From the NCBI RefSeq assembly GCF_000002235.5, contig NW_022145613.1, positions 8,804,429 to 8,868,428 on the forward strand: a stretch of DNA of 64,000 bases, written 5' to 3'. Position numbers and translations under genes: made by a program. The notes beneath the pieces were generated by a model, which was given only the letters and a program-made list of their open reading frames with translations, was not told the origin of the DNA and ran no database searches. Origin of the DNA: Strongylocentrotus purpuratus. Taxonomy: Eukaryota > Echinodermata > Echinoidea > Camarodonta > Strongylocentrotidae. Below, piece by piece: positions 41,226 to 48,055 of the stretch. How positions within the stretch are numbered: position 1 is the stretch's first letter; each line of letters starts with the position of its first letter.

Positions 41226-42550
41226 AGGAGAGAAAGAAAAAGGACATATTTTCACTGAAGTATGTCCCTCCTCTCTCCCCTCTCTGAAGGTTTCAGAAAA
41301 AAAGAAAAGAAAAAAACGATAAAATTAGAAAATCTGGCTACAGGCCAGAAAGGGAAATAAAGAAGAGTTGATGTTTATGTGCATGTCACAGGTACATTCA
41401 ATTTTCAAATGCTATGAAACTTTGCAGTATTTTTGCCAGTAATTGTTGATCTATTTCTCATGTCAGGATGGTTATATGAATGGTGAGCAACTGAACATGT
41501 TGGAGCGTCAGCTGATAGACCTGCTAGCGGTGATCCGACCCATCGCTGTGACCCTGGTGGATGCCTTTGATGTTCCTGATAAGATGCTTAGCTCAGTGCT
41601 TGGACGCTATGACGGCAACGTCTATGAGAACCTCTACGAGTGGGCCAAGAGTTCTCCCCTAAACAAGAAAGAGGTGAGCTTGTTAATACAGTCAAACCTG
41701 CTTTAGTGATCACCTGTCTACATAGACCACCTGTCTACAAAGACCACTTTTTGTGTTTCCCTTGGGCGGTCGCTATAGACAGGTTTGAGTGTAGTTATAT
41801 TGATGATGTGTTAGCAATTTGACAAAATTATCAGATTGTATAGCCTTCATCATTGCTGTATTTTGCTTGGATTAATACTAAGGTTTTTCCATGTAATAAG
41901 TTTCTTCTAAACATCAGACGGTACACATGCTCTCTTATTCCCATTTAAAGAAAAAGATCAATTGCATAATAAGGGCCAGTAGTAGGAAAATTTCAGTATT
42001 GGAATCACATTAGACAAATCTTTCGATCTTGTAAGTAAGTATGTGCAAATGAAGTCATTGAAAGATTTTGTTTTCCTACATGTACTGGAGATTTTTGCAC
42101 AAAACATTTGGTCTAGTTTTACCATTCTCTAAGAAATATCTTACTTGCTGTTTTCTTTCCTCCGATTCATGTTTGTAGATGTCTGTCTGTCCTGCTTTCT
42201 CCTTAATGCAATACCTAAAGAAATATTTGAGGTTTAAACCTCTAACTTCGTGCTAAATTTTTCATTTTGTGATTGTGTAGCTTTCAAGAATAACTGATGC
42301 TTTACCCTAGCTCATTTCAAGTTTGAGGTGAGACACCTAAGAAAGCGAGTGCATATTCTTGTTTATGTATGAACCCCTCAGAACGTAATCTCTAAACTTT
42401 CTTGAAGGCTTCGGCAGCATGCCCTATGAAATTTCTTAAGAATTTACAAGTGTATTATCTCATATCCATATTTATCACACACAGGTTCCTGATGCTTACA
42501 AGTACATTGGACCATTCCTGCGGGAGAACATAGCAAATTCCAAGCTGTAA
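18518..42550 (+). CDS. ACOX1: Peroxisomal acyl-coenzyme A oxidase, ACOX1-type; whole coding span of 14 exon positions
   Basis: Catalyses the first, FAD-dependent step of peroxisomal beta-oxidation: acyl-CoA to trans-2-enoyl-CoA, with electrons passed to O2 to give H2O2. Exons 18518-18686, 19713-19875, one of three exon 3 copies, then 27473-27580, 28897-29016, 29490-29605, 31035-31204, 33481-33643, 35165-35355, 36184-36345, 38652-38757, 39826-39972, 41467-41673 and 42485-42550 join in phase to 2049 nt, 682 residues plus stop; human ACOX1 has 660. Seen: N-terminal helical domain (about 20-150), flavin-contacting [10 protein letters not shown] (156-165), [19 protein letters not shown] (417-423), the TYEGEN motif whose Glu442 matches the known catalytic base Glu421 of the rat enzyme, a C-terminal oxidase domain with [11 protein letters not shown], and terminal SKL (PTS1). 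The chosen ATG sits in aaaATGG and gives about 20 residues more than the human N-terminus. All introns are GT-AG. Single gene, no operon. Family assignment is firm; substrate preference is not visible. Confidence 0.96.
19713..19875 (+). CDS. ACOX1: ACOX1 exon 2 (residues 57-111)
   Basis: Acceptor ttggtacag|AATCGG and donor AGAGT|gtaagt. It encodes [10 protein letters not shown]...[18 protein letters not shown]...[10 protein letters not shown], part of the N-terminal alpha-helical domain; human has [20 protein letters not shown] at this place. It ends with two bases of codon 111, so the next exon must supply one base: all three exon 3 copies do. Confidence 0.94.
20385..20854. mobile_element. 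hAT MITE in ACOX1 intron 2
   Basis: Ends CAGCGTTTTTCAACCAGGG and GGTTGAAAAACCCTG are inverted repeats, and an exact 8-bp target duplication CTATAGAC flanks the element (20377-20384, 20855-20862), the hallmark of hAT transposons. 470 bp, non-autonomous. It ends 138 bp before exon 3a. Confidence 0.9.
20993..21153 (+). CDS. ACOX1: ACOX1 alternative exon 3a
   Basis: First of three tandem third exons, 161 nt. Acceptor ctcataaag|AGCAATG; donor CATG|gtacat, a non-consensus donor at +3 and +5. It encodes [18 protein letters not shown]...[32 protein letters not shown]. By eye it is the copy closest to the canonical human third exon (PEPLDLHLGMF...[20 protein letters not shown]), sharing E-P-L and an acidic residue two positions before IG. 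It carries the acyl-pocket side of the N-terminal domain and the FAD-contacting [10 protein letters not shown] loop. The acceptor region lies about 130 bp after a hAT MITE. Confidence 0.9.
22583..22743 (+). CDS. ACOX1: ACOX1 alternative exon 3b
   Basis: Second third-exon copy, 161 nt, same phases as 3a. Acceptor gcttgtgcag|TGCCG; donor CATG|gtacac. It encodes [18 protein letters not shown]...[32 protein letters not shown]. About 29 of 53 full codons match 3a and about 32 match 3c (hand count). Open frame, intact splice sites and conservation of the flavin loop argue that it is used rather than decayed. Confidence 0.9.
22785..22824 (+). repeat. C18-A21 homopolymer tract after ACOX1 exon 3b
   Basis: A run of C followed directly by a run of A, about 40 nt past the exon 3b donor. 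Homopolymers of C or G of 10-22 nt are frequent in the window (for example 891, 9362, 10146, 10217, 10750, 11959, 17252, 18239, 48216, 50413, 55686); assembly length at such runs is unreliable. Confidence 0.85.
23773..23933 (+). CDS. ACOX1: ACOX1 alternative exon 3c
   Basis: Third copy, 161 nt, same phases. Acceptor cttatctgcag|GGCCG; donor CACG|gtacaa. It encodes [18 protein letters not shown]...[32 protein letters not shown]. It is closer to 3b than to 3a, suggesting that 3b and 3c arose from the later duplication. Including two copies would add 161 nt (not a multiple of three) and break the frame, so one copy per transcript is expected. Confidence 0.9.
24201..24375. mobile_element. MITE of the CAGTCAAACC family, copy 1 (degenerate)
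   Basis: Begins TA|CAGCCAAACCTACGCTTAGC and contains AGACCACCTTTCTATAAAGA and AAGTGGTCTTCATATGCAGG. Same family as 24572-24748 but more diverged; the right end is uncertain. Confidence 0.6.
24572..24748. mobile_element. MITE of the CAGTCAAACC family, copy 2, TA-flanked
   Basis: TA|CAGTCAAACCTG...CAGGTTTGACTG|TA with a near-palindromic interior (GACCACC...GGTGGTC). 177 bp. The TA target and CAGTC ends fit the pogo/Tigger branch of Tc1/mariner elements. It lies in the intron between exon 3c and exon 4. Confidence 0.85.
24923..25090 (+). mobile_element. Probable mariner-type MITE end
   Basis: TA|CAGTGCGCCCCAGAACAAAA followed by TGAAACCGAG resembles the start of Tc1/mariner MITEs common in marine invertebrates. 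The matching right end was not located, so the limit is a guess. Confidence 0.35.
27473..27580 (+). CDS. ACOX1: ACOX1 exon 4 (residues 165-201)
   Basis: Acceptor ttgcactag|GAACC, donor AACT|gtaagt. It encodes [20 protein letters not shown]...[13 protein letters not shown], nearly identical in pattern to human [20 protein letters not shown]. This is the start of the middle beta-domain that packs on FAD. A (TC)n tract starts about 16 nt after the donor. Confidence 0.95.
27590..28020 (+). repeat. Pyrimidine-rich microsatellite zone at the start of ACOX1 intron 4
   Basis: A pure (TC)n run (about 27597-27624) begins some 16 nt after the exon 4 donor and leads into ~400 bp of CT-rich sequence. Apparent Ser/Leu/Phe-rich frames here are products of the repeat. 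Confidence 0.85.
28155..28240 (-). repeat. Dispersed repeat with (GAA)n tail, copy 1
   Basis: In reverse it reads CACATCTGCAAGAATCTT, CAGCAGTGAAGGAGGCAGAT, TATTTTGAAGAAGCAG and a GAA tail, matching 59190-59275 on the plus strand. Class unknown; the simple tail suggests a short retroposon. Confidence 0.6.
28517..28553 (+). pseudogene. Partial copy of the start of ACOX1 exon 5
   Basis: After an aaacag that resembles the acceptor, about 37 bp match exon 5 (GACAGCTAYTCACGCCATCG, then TAGCTGCCCA) with a two-base gap, one extra A and one C/T change; similarity then stops. It sits in intron 4 about 380 bp before the true exon. It is too short and out of context to be a used exon. It is either the remnant of a local duplication or of an earlier position of the exon. 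Confidence 0.75.
28676..28872 (+). mobile_element. tRNA-derived SINE, family 1
   Basis: Contains an A-box-like TAGAGCAGTGGT and a clear B box GGGTTCGAAACC (28714-28725), then a family-specific body shared with the minus-strand copy at 1437-1625 and a tail ACCACCACTATC. It ends about 25 bp before ACOX1 exon 5, so the branch point and pyrimidine tract of that intron lie in or next to it. Confidence 0.8.
28897..29016 (+). CDS. ACOX1: ACOX1 exon 5 (residues 201-241)
   Basis: Acceptor ctcactacag|TGGGTAAG, donor CCTG|gtaagg. It encodes [41 protein letters not shown], matching human LGKTSNHAIVLAQLITKG. A SINE ends only about 25 bp before the acceptor, and a partial copy of this exon's start lies about 380 bp upstream. 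Confidence 0.95.
29096..29150 (+). repeat. Interstitial telomere-like repeats, intron 5
   Basis: GGTTAGGGTTTGG, GGTTTTAGGTTAGG and GTTTAGGGTTAGG are degenerate TTAGGG units about 80 bp after ACOX1 exon 5. Function unlikely; possibly a filler from break repair. Confidence 0.55.
29490..29605 (+). CDS. ACOX1: ACOX1 exon 6 (residues 241-279)
   Basis: Acceptor tatcattag|GTGTTG, donor AAAG|gtaaga, ending in phase 0. It encodes [39 protein letters not shown]; human has [35 protein letters not shown]. Middle beta-domain. Confidence 0.95.
30204..30348. mobile_element. MITE with CATTTCACAAAGC ends in intron 6
   Basis: GACCCATTTCACAAAGC and GCTTTGTGAAACGCCCC are inverted ends, with ATGACAAATGAT / TCATTTGTCACTGATGACA pairing further in. 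About 145 bp, non-coding. Confidence 0.75.
30696..31002. mobile_element. MITE with ~65-bp inverted ends, abutting exon 7
   Basis: GGTGTTTCACAAAGATCCTA, TAAGTTGGACTTAAAAATTA and TGGAAAGCC at the left pair with CTCTCCATAATTTTTAAGTC, TAACTTAGAG and GATTCTTTGTGAAACACC-type sequence at the right (small differences). Non-coding. It ends about 32 bp before ACOX1 exon 7 and shares its terminal TTTCACAAAG with the element at 30204. Confidence 0.85.
31035..31204 (+). CDS. ACOX1: ACOX1 exon 7 (residues 280-336)
   Basis: Acceptor aaaacag|GTCATG, donor CTGG|gtaagg. It encodes [20 protein letters not shown]...[17 protein letters not shown]; the [10 protein letters not shown] motif matches human RYSAVRHQSE. 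Start of the C-terminal helical domains. A MITE ends about 32 bp upstream. Confidence 0.95.
31527..32505. repeat. Six-unit ~151-bp tandem repeat between CCTCCGC/GCGGAGG borders
   Basis: Units with CTCGTGATCGCGTTATCTCA (later CTTGTGATCGCATTATC) start at 31612, 31763, 31914, 32064, 32208 and 32360. Each contains AAACTTGNGTCATGTATGTA, AGAGCCAATGAACTGATTAG and TTTTGGGGTCAC. The left border has the palindrome TGCCTCCGCTACAAAGTAGC...GGAGGCA and a (TCCG)n tract; the right border ATGGCGGAGGCAT is in inverse orientation. The whole looks like one mobile or satellite-bearing unit in intron 7. Confidence 0.85.
33142..33384. mobile_element. MITE with ~40-bp inverted ends in intron 7
   Basis: GAGAGTTCAGTGACACAAAG...CTCCATTTTGGCCA pairs with TGGCAAAATATGGAG...CTTTGTGTCACTGGACTCTC. 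243 bp, non-coding, about 97 bp before ACOX1 exon 8. Confidence 0.85.
33481..33643 (+). CDS. ACOX1: ACOX1 exon 8 (residues 336-390)
   Basis: Acceptor catgtgaag|AACC, which has a purine-rich, weak pyrimidine tract; donor AGAG|gtgggt; ends in phase 0. It encodes [27 protein letters not shown]...[22 protein letters not shown], equivalent to human [25 protein letters not shown]. Confidence 0.94.
33690..33858. repeat. Long near-perfect palindrome in intron 8
   Basis: Arms of about 75 nt (33690-33765 and 33779-33858) with a short loop around GGCGCTTGCGCC. The inner ~45 nt pair almost perfectly (GGGAAACTCACAACCTGCTA / TAGCAGGTTGTGAGTTTCCC). It begins about 45 nt after the exon 8 donor; a transcript would form a strong hairpin. 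It may be the end of a transposon extending toward 34400. Confidence 0.85.
34714..34745 (+). pseudogene. Partial copy of the start of ACOX1 exon 9
   Basis: Following ttttgatag, which copies the exon 9 acceptor region (ttctgatag), the reading [10 protein letters not shown] is repeated with three base differences, then the match ends and an in-frame TGA follows about five codons later. The sequence running on from it is a LINE 3' end. It lies about 450 bp before true exon 9 in intron 8. Confidence 0.8.
34746..35060 (+). mobile_element. LINE 3' end (CR1/L2-like) in intron 8
   Basis: The frame [20 protein letters not shown] then RKAPSVLF is the standard C-terminus of CR1/L2/Jockey-type reverse transcriptases (GDRAFSVAAPKLWNSLP in relatives). 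A stop interrupts it shortly after. The 3' UTR includes AGCGCAGTAGAGTATATTTA, TGTGCTATATGAATTG and an (ATT)-type tail. It directly follows the partial exon 9 copy. Confidence 0.8.
35165..35355 (+). CDS. ACOX1: ACOX1 exon 9 (residues 391-454), carries the catalytic base
   Basis: Acceptor ctgatag|TTGCAT, donor CCAG|gtgatt. It encodes [14 protein letters not shown]...[14 protein letters not shown]...[23 protein letters not shown] and TYEGENTVM are hallmark motifs; Glu442 in TYEGEN corresponds to the established catalytic Glu421 of rat acyl-CoA oxidase. The exon is markedly GC-richer than its introns. Confidence 0.96.
35920..36145 (-). mobile_element. tRNA-derived SINE, family 2 relative
   Basis: The minus strand reads GTGGTCAAGTGGATATG (A box) and CCACAGTTCAAGTCCCGC (B box), then CTTTGGCAAGACATTGATC and ACATTTGCCACTC, matching the body of the SINE at 40026. 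It lies in intron 9 with its tRNA-like end about 40 bp before ACOX1 exon 10. Confidence 0.75.
36184..36345 (+). CDS. ACOX1: ACOX1 exon 10 (residues 454-508)
   Basis: Acceptor tcctgcag|GTACC, donor AGAG|gtaaga. It encodes [30 protein letters not shown]...[12 protein letters not shown], matching human [23 protein letters not shown] and EAYKLRAARL. The part from 36234 on is also the first unit of the tandem array that follows in intron 10. A SINE ends about 40 bp upstream. Confidence 0.94.
36234..37255 (+). repeat. Tandem array derived from ACOX1 exon 10 and its donor
   Basis: Seven units start near 36234 (inside the true exon), 36382, 36545, 36695, 36835, 36978 and 37144, spaced 140-166 bp. 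Each unit is the last ~112 bp of exon 10 plus ~40-50 bp of intron (GTAAGAACATAAGGTGTACA and following). Units 2 and 3 keep an AG before (GCCAAC...) and gtaaga after, making 92-nt exon-like pieces at 36404-36495 and 36567-36658. Later units lose the donor (AAGAAGTTAG) and diverge steadily, the last being the most changed. Confidence 0.9.
37465..38610 (+). mobile_element. Dispersed repeat family A, copy 3, split by a younger transposon
   Basis: The left part (37465-37541, TAGCTACTTACGCCCTCTAT...) and right part (38503-38610, TTGGTCCCCCATGATCC...TGTGG-like TCTAATCCC) are one family A copy divided by the element at 37542-38502. It lies in intron 10 and its right end is about 45 bp before ACOX1 exon 11. 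Confidence 0.8.
37542..38502. mobile_element. 961-bp TIR transposon, hAT-like, inside family A copy 3
   Basis: Ends CAGGGTGCTACAA and TTGTCGCGCCCTG are inverted repeats, flanked by a 5-bp direct CATTG (37537-37541, 38503-38507). Sub-terminal palindromes (ACTTGCCCNNNCGGGCAAGT type) lie near both ends (37568-37590, 38405-38427). A CpG-rich block occupies about 38030-38340. No transposase frame, so non-autonomous. CAGGG ends suggest hAT; a 5-bp rather than 8-bp target duplication leaves the subgroup open. Confidence 0.8.
38652..38757 (+). CDS. ACOX1: ACOX1 exon 11 (residues 508-543)
   Basis: Acceptor cttttcag|TGTCG, donor AATG|gtaaag; ends in phase 0. It encodes [36 protein letters not shown], the first helices of the C-terminal domain (human [34 protein letters not shown]). 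Confidence 0.92.
39332..39755. mobile_element. MITE with GGCCNGTATTCAATTCAAT ends in intron 11
   Basis: Ends GGCCGGTATTCAATTCAAT and ATTGAATTGAATACGGGCC are inverted repeats flanked by a 3-bp CAG (39329-39331, 39756-39758). 424 bp; many internal TAAGTAAA/TTACTTA motifs on both sides. A 3-bp target site suggests PIF/Harbinger. It ends 70 bp before ACOX1 exon 12. Confidence 0.85.
39826..39972 (+). CDS. ACOX1: ACOX1 exon 12 (residues 544-592)
   Basis: Acceptor accaacag|GCCC, donor ACAG|gtaggc; phase 0 at both ends. It encodes [15 protein letters not shown]...[22 protein letters not shown], equivalent to human AHCHYVVVKLF and LCLLYSLYGISQNAGDFLQ. Confidence 0.95.
40026..40318 (+). mobile_element. 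tRNA-derived SINE, family 2, nearly full length
   Basis: The head resembles a Leu/Ser-type tRNA: GTCGAGTGGTTTAAGCAC (A box) and GGGTTCGATTCCC (B box) closing with ACACGGCA. It is followed by a ~200-bp body (CATTTGCCACTCCATACCCA, GACGTGGTAGGATG) and a 3' end CACTATATAAATCC with an (ATT)n tail, the kind of 3' end that L2/CR1-like LINEs mobilise. It lies in ACOX1 intron 12. Confidence 0.8.
41188..41235 (+). repeat. (GA)n microsatellite in ACOX1 intron 12
   Basis: Pure GAGA run followed by GGGAGGAGAG. Length-variable in all likelihood; no function evident. Confidence 0.9.
41467..41673 (+). CDS. ACOX1: ACOX1 exon 13 (residues 593-661)
   Basis: Acceptor tcatgtcag|GATGG, donor AGAG|gtgagc; phase 0 at both ends. 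It encodes [35 protein letters not shown]...[18 protein letters not shown]; the last part is nearly identical to human [21 protein letters not shown]-flanked MITE begins 15 nt past the donor. Confidence 0.96.
41689..41791. mobile_element. MITE of the CAGTCAAACC family, copy 3, next to the exon 13 donor
   Basis: TA|CAGTCAAACCTGCTTTAGTG...CTATAGACAGGTTTGAGTG|TA, 103 bp, palindromic. It starts 15 nt beyond the exon 13 donor, so that intron's 5' end is almost entirely transposon. Confidence 0.85.
42485..42550 (+). CDS. ACOX1: ACOX1 exon 14 with PTS1 and stop
   Basis: Acceptor cacacacag|GTTCC. It encodes [21 protein letters not shown] then TAA. The final tripeptide SKL is the canonical type 1 peroxisomal targeting signal read by PEX5, so the mature enzyme is expected in the peroxisome matrix. 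Confidence 0.96.
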   Translation, partial: VPDAYKYIGPFLRENIANSKL

Positions 42551-43410
42551 ACCAAGAAGATGTATTCTTAGCAGCTAAAATGGGCTTCCCCACAGACAGT
42601 AAGCAACAATTGCATAGTTTGATTTTGAGGGACGATTCACATATGGTATTGAATTCATGGCGTTGATAGCCATTTCATTCTGAAATATATTGTTATTACA
42701 GTAATCCCTGATAATACAGGGAGTATATTTCAAATTGGCAATCCATGATATCATGTGATGGCAAATAGAAAAAGATGTGTTTTTATAACTGACAATGACA
42801 AAATATTGCTTTACTTGAAAGCCAGGCTTTTCTTTTATCGTACGTACGGGCAAGCTTTAAGCCTCTACTCTGTCAAGTTAATATTTCTTGTGATCCTATG
42901 AGTCATGACTGACCCTTTGTGACCCTGTTGATGATGGTTCTTCAGAGTATTCTCTCTTGAGCCATTCAATAGGCTGAGATGAGTGATTGACCTGCTGTTT
43001 ACTCTCTTATTCTGGCGATCCATCTAAGCTTCTGTCCACCTCATCTCTTTTATCCTTAATAGACATATATATTTGTATGTCTTACATAATTAAAATGCCA
43101 TTTGATGAAATTTAATAGGCATTTATTTGGAATACATACCTCTCATATGACAATATTATGGTGCCAGTTTATAAGTGGTTTTTATCGTTGACGTTATATC
43201 TTACAGATTGTGTAGAGCTATCTTATATGTTGATCACTCAAAGATGAAGAAAGAAATGTTTCATACAAAAGGTTTAATTGTCCCTTTATATCTTTTAAGT
43301 GCTTCTCAAAAGAGATCTGTCTGCTTCCTTGTTTGTTTCTTTAAGTGTAGTTTAAGCAACAAAAGAAAAAAATATATATTTGAGTAGTTTTTTACAATTC
43401 CATTACTTAA

Positions 43411-43441
<31 letters not shown>

Positions 43442-43911
43442 ACGAAAATCTTGTTCATGACCAATAATGACTGTGTATCAACAACATGAAGTATGTACTG
43501 CATTGTACAATTCTATTTTGAAATGATGACTATTGTCTGTGCCATTGTGATTTCAGTGAATGTATCATGGAATATTGAGCAAAACATTTTGTAGTTAGTG
43601 GTACTATACTTCAAGTTGCATACATGCATTTATAATGAATGGGACATTTTGAGAATTATCTGATCTTTGATCTTGAAGCCAGAGTAGTCTATGAAGATTG
43701 GCATGATACCATGATTATGCTTGTGTAATGCAATAATTAAATGACTGCCAAAGCATTGTTGGATGAATGGATGAACGGATGGATGAATGGATGAATGAAT
43801 GGATGGACAGATAATTTCATCTGTTGAGAACCTGAAGGGTTAAAACTTTTTGATAAAGAATTTTATTCAAGTCCCTTTTGAATTCCAGCAGACTGTTTGT
43901 ATTTAAATAAA
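42551..43911 (+). other. Probable ACOX1 3' UTR
   Basis: AT-rich, gene-free DNA after the stop codon. The clearest polyadenylation hexamer that I noticed is AATAAA at 43906-43911, which would give a 3' UTR of about 1.35 kb; earlier variant signals could be used instead. The stretch includes an (AT)n tract at about 43411-43440 and degenerate GGAT/GAAT tetranucleotides at 43760-43805. The extent is inferred. Confidence 0.35.
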
Positions 43912-45705
43912 AATTGATGATTTTACCTCCTACCAAAGACATCATTTGCCATGGATGGGAATTCTTATGCTACAAACTTTAAAAAATCTTTATCTATGTC
44001 TATGTTTTCAGTGTTTGTAGTCTAGCTAGACATGTGGTCCCGAGACCAAGGCATAAAGGAGAAATTGTAATCATGTTCATTTATCATTGTAGATTCCATG
44101 GTTGGTTCTACCTACCTACCTACCTACCTATTACCAAGACTAAGACCAATTCTGGTCATGCTGTATCACTGCTTCTATTCATAGAACAAACTAAGAATAT
44201 CTATTGAGATTCTGGAGATAAAATGAAAATCTTGTAAGTAATGAAGCAAAACTGTTGCAAATCATTTGATTACAGGAAAAACATTGAGGCATTGTATTTC
44301 TTCTGCCTTTGATTTTTTGTCATGGATCATGCAGATGTATCGCAAGTGATGTATTTGTATGTGTGTAGTCTCTTTAGGAACATTTTATTGCATTGAATTT
44401 AATAGCATGTCGAAAAAAATGTATGTTCAGAGCCAAAAGAGCATTAGTTTTATGCTGTAATTTACAAATCTATTGCTCTTCTCTGGCTTCAAACGGATAA
44501 GTTATCATTCAGTTACATATATGCATAAAATTATTGATATGTGCAATTGGTTTTGTACAGAAAATTTGAGTATGTGATGTGATTAATCATGGGAAGGTGG
44601 AACTCAATGCGTATGCTGCATCGTTTAAAACATGAGAATCGTTTCTTTTGATCTTATACATTGCTCTTTAATCCCACCCCCCCCCCCCCCCCCAAAAAAA
44701 AAAAATAAATAAATAAATAAATAAAATAAAATAAAAAATAAAATAAAATAAATAAATAAATAAATAAATATAGAACTGGGCCACCATGCCTGCCTCCCAA
44801 AGAATTTTTTTGCAACTACTTTGTAACACATACATTTCACTTTATTACATCCATCCTTAGTTTTACTCATACAACAATTGTTATTCTAGTTAATGGATTA
44901 GTACTCCACTCATTGCAAAGTTGAAATATTATTGTTGTCTTCTTTTTTCTTCTTGTTCTTCTTTTCTTTTTCTTCTTGTTCTTGTTCTTCTTCTTCTTCT
45001 TCTTCTGCTTCTCCCCCTCCTCCTCCTCCCCCTCCTACTTCTTCTCCTCTTCCTCATCTTCCTTCCATTATTTGTGTATTAAACCACCTCTCAAAATGTA
45101 TGTTATTACCTCTACTACTTACCTCTACTACATATTCGTTTTGAAATTAATTTAACCGATATTTTCCTAAATGTTAATATGCATTCCCAAATGAGTATAA
45201 CCAAAGCTATAGTTTACCTGAATATTCAATGTATTAATTAATTATTGTACTGATACAAAGCTCTTCTTAGTACCAGGAAGATTAAGGGTGATAATGCTTT
45301 TTTTAGTGAAGGATGTGAATACATTGTTGATCAGATAATATATATAATATATACAATGTATGTTGAATTTGAAATATGAATGTAAAGTATTGCAAATCAT
45401 GTATAGATAATATGATAATTTATTATTAAAAATCATCAACTACGATCGCAACTACTTCAGACTATCAACCTAAGACAATTTCAGTAGCCTTGTGCATCAC
45501 CTATTGAAAATGTGCGAACATGACAATGACTTATTACGTAATCCGAACATGATTTCTGAGGGATGTAAAATAGGGTATTGAAATTGAACTTGAGTGGATT
45601 TTTCGGAAATTGTTGCGATCGTGTTCGATCATAAATAAATCAAACTTGTGTGTGGTTGGTAATTTTTTCTATGATTTGAAGAATGGAACGTGAAATGAGA
45701 GAGAA
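43912..45705. repeat. Gene-free flank with CCTA, AAAT and CTT/CTC simple repeats
   Basis: Holds (CCTA)n at 44105-44130, a C18-A-(AAAT)n tract at 44677-44772 and a CTT/CTC-rich zone at 44938-45060. The rest is AT-rich with no supported gene. Confidence 0.75.
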
Positions 45706-45721
45706 TCGATAGCGCGGGAGG

Positions 45722-45752
<31 letters not shown>

Positions 45753-46051
45753 TGGACAAATAAGAGAGAGATGGATAGATAAATAAGAGAGATAGTTGGG
45801 GTGGATAAATAAGAGAGAGAGAAGGGGTGGGAAAATATGAGAGACAGATAGAGAGAGAGAAAGCAAGCAAATTAAGGTTCTTTTTACACTATCTTCATCT
45901 TTTCCTGCTACCTGTACCTATCTCCCCTCAATCTCTACCTCTATCTCACACTCTCGCGTCCTCTCTCTCCCATTCTTTCCTATCTCTTCTCTCTCTCCCA
46001 CTCTCTCTCTCTCTCTCTCTCTCCCCCTCCCTCTCTCCCTCCCTCTCTCTC

Positions 46052-46111
<60 letters not shown>

Positions 46112-46120
46112 CCCCCTCTC
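45706..46120. repeat. (GA)n zone followed by a (CT)n zone
   Basis: Purine-rich GA/GT repeats (45720-45862) are followed after about 100 bp by CT repeats (45955-46118), an inverse pair of simple tracts. Encoded-looking Ser/Leu and Arg/Glu stretches are repeat artefacts. Confidence 0.85.
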
Positions 46121-46734
46121 AAGCTCGGCTAAGGCGACAAACTCGCTAACCGCCCTCCAACCTCGGCATGAAAATTGATCGCTCTTGCCTGTGGCTCTTC
46201 CACACACTTCCCGGCGCTCTCTTTTCAAAATAAAATGAATGTATACTTTTCTTTATATCATTTTCCCTCTTCTCCTTCTCCTTCATATCATCTTTTTCAT
46301 CCTCATCGAGTGGTGTAACTCGAGAACCTCTAGCCGTCTGTATACTACTTGATGGGGCACTCCCGATCTGCAAATTTGCCAGGATCCAATGCAAATAACT
46401 CCCGACATGGGAAAATGAATACCAGGGTGGTTAGGTCGTGGCTGCGAAAGCGATCGCATTAGCAATTTCGTCTCTGACTAATTTAAGAAGTAAATATTTC
46501 ATACTTTTTACGAAAACCCCTTGCTACGGTTTGTCGGTCTTGGTGCGTATTTTTAATCAGAAGTCTAGATGTTGCAATTTTGGAGCGCTGTCGCTTTTTA
46601 CGCCACATTACTGCATTAAATAAGGATATTGTATTGATGGTTTGCTCCCCCCCCCCCTCCCGACGAATTTACATCCTCGCCTTGGACATGTTGGATGGAA
46701 TTATAAATATGTACATAACATTATGTAAATGGAA

Positions 46735-46860
46735 GGATCGAAGTCGAGTGGTTTGCTCACTTGGATGGAGATACAAAGGTTTAGGGTCCGAGCCCCGGCA
46801 CGGCATTAATCATTTATTTACATTTGGAACTTCAAGCCCAGGATAGAATAATAGAGATTT
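46735..46860 (+). mobile_element. Degenerate tRNA-derived SINE, family 2
   Basis: GAAGTCGAGTGGTTTGCTCA and GGGTCCGAGCCCCGGCACGG are a decayed A and B box in the same order and spacing as at 40026, followed by a poorly preserved body. Older than the copy in intron 12. Confidence 0.6.
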
Positions 46861-47040
46861 GGTAATACGATCAAAGACATTGTGACCGCATGCACTCAAC
46901 AGGACCATAGTGGTAGCAATAATGGATAGTGGAAATGTGGCACACACTGTATACATGGACGAAATATGAGCAGGGTAATCAGATCTGTATGACGCATTGA
47001 AACCTATTAATCAATGCTATGTAAGTCAATATCTATAATC

Positions 47041-47190
47041 ATTTCTTCCTCTTCTTCTTCTTCTTCTTCTTCTTCTTCTTCTTCTTCTTCTTCTTCTTCT
47101 TCTTTTTCTTCTTCTTCTTCTTCTTCTTCTCCTCCTCCTCCTCCTCCTCCTCCTCCTCCTCCTCCTCCTTCTTCTTCTTCTTCTTATTAC
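47041..47190 (+). repeat. (CTT)n-(CCT)n trinucleotide array
   Basis: About 150 bp of TTC/CTT repeats with an internal CTC/CCT block (about 47130-47170), a compound microsatellite with one strand all purine. Could form triplex (H-DNA). Confidence 0.9.
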
Positions 47191-47974
47191 TATCATTGTT
47201 ATCATTATCACTTCTCGTCATCATCAGAAGTAGTAGTAGTGTTGGTAGTAAAACTCGCCGTCATTGTCGTCATTATGATATTCACAGTAGCTGATCAAAA
47301 GTATGAAACACAGTTAGTAAGCCTTGATTTATTTTTCAAAATTGTAAGTACCAATATTTTATTCAAATGAGTTTCTGACTCAAGGCCTCTTAAAAGAATA
47401 TTAGCCGGAGTACACTCGTCTACGGGGTAATCTTAACCCCGGTAAGTCTCATTTAATGACCGAGACAAACGGATGATACGACCATGATACGACAGTCGTT
47501 TACAATATTCACGACTTTCCTCAAAACCGTAATGGAAGATGGCATGAAATGGTTCAGCTGAATCACTTAAACCGTTCTTGTGTCTTTTTTAATTTTGTTT
47601 TTGTCTGGTGAGAATCAATTACGTAAAAGATAATTGATTTTATGAGGCTCTTTTCTGGCGCCACGTACCTAATAATTTCCTTTAGGCCCTCTATTTATAA
47701 TTTGTATTCTCCATTTTTTTATCCATCCCCTGTCTTTTTCCGTCTGTTCTTTTCCTCTTCTTCGTTAATTACATTTTCCTAACTGGGACTGAAATGCAAA
47801 AAAGCTCCCATATATACTTCTTTCTTTGTTTTCCTTCTCTGCCCTTGTCATACACCTTCTCTCTTGCTCCCAACTCCCCTCTCTATCTCTCTGCTCACCC
47901 TATTATCTCTACCCTCTGACTCTCGCCTGCCCAATTCACTCAAAAACTCCCCACGCCCCATAATATTATAGCCC

Positions 47975-48055
<81 letters not shown>

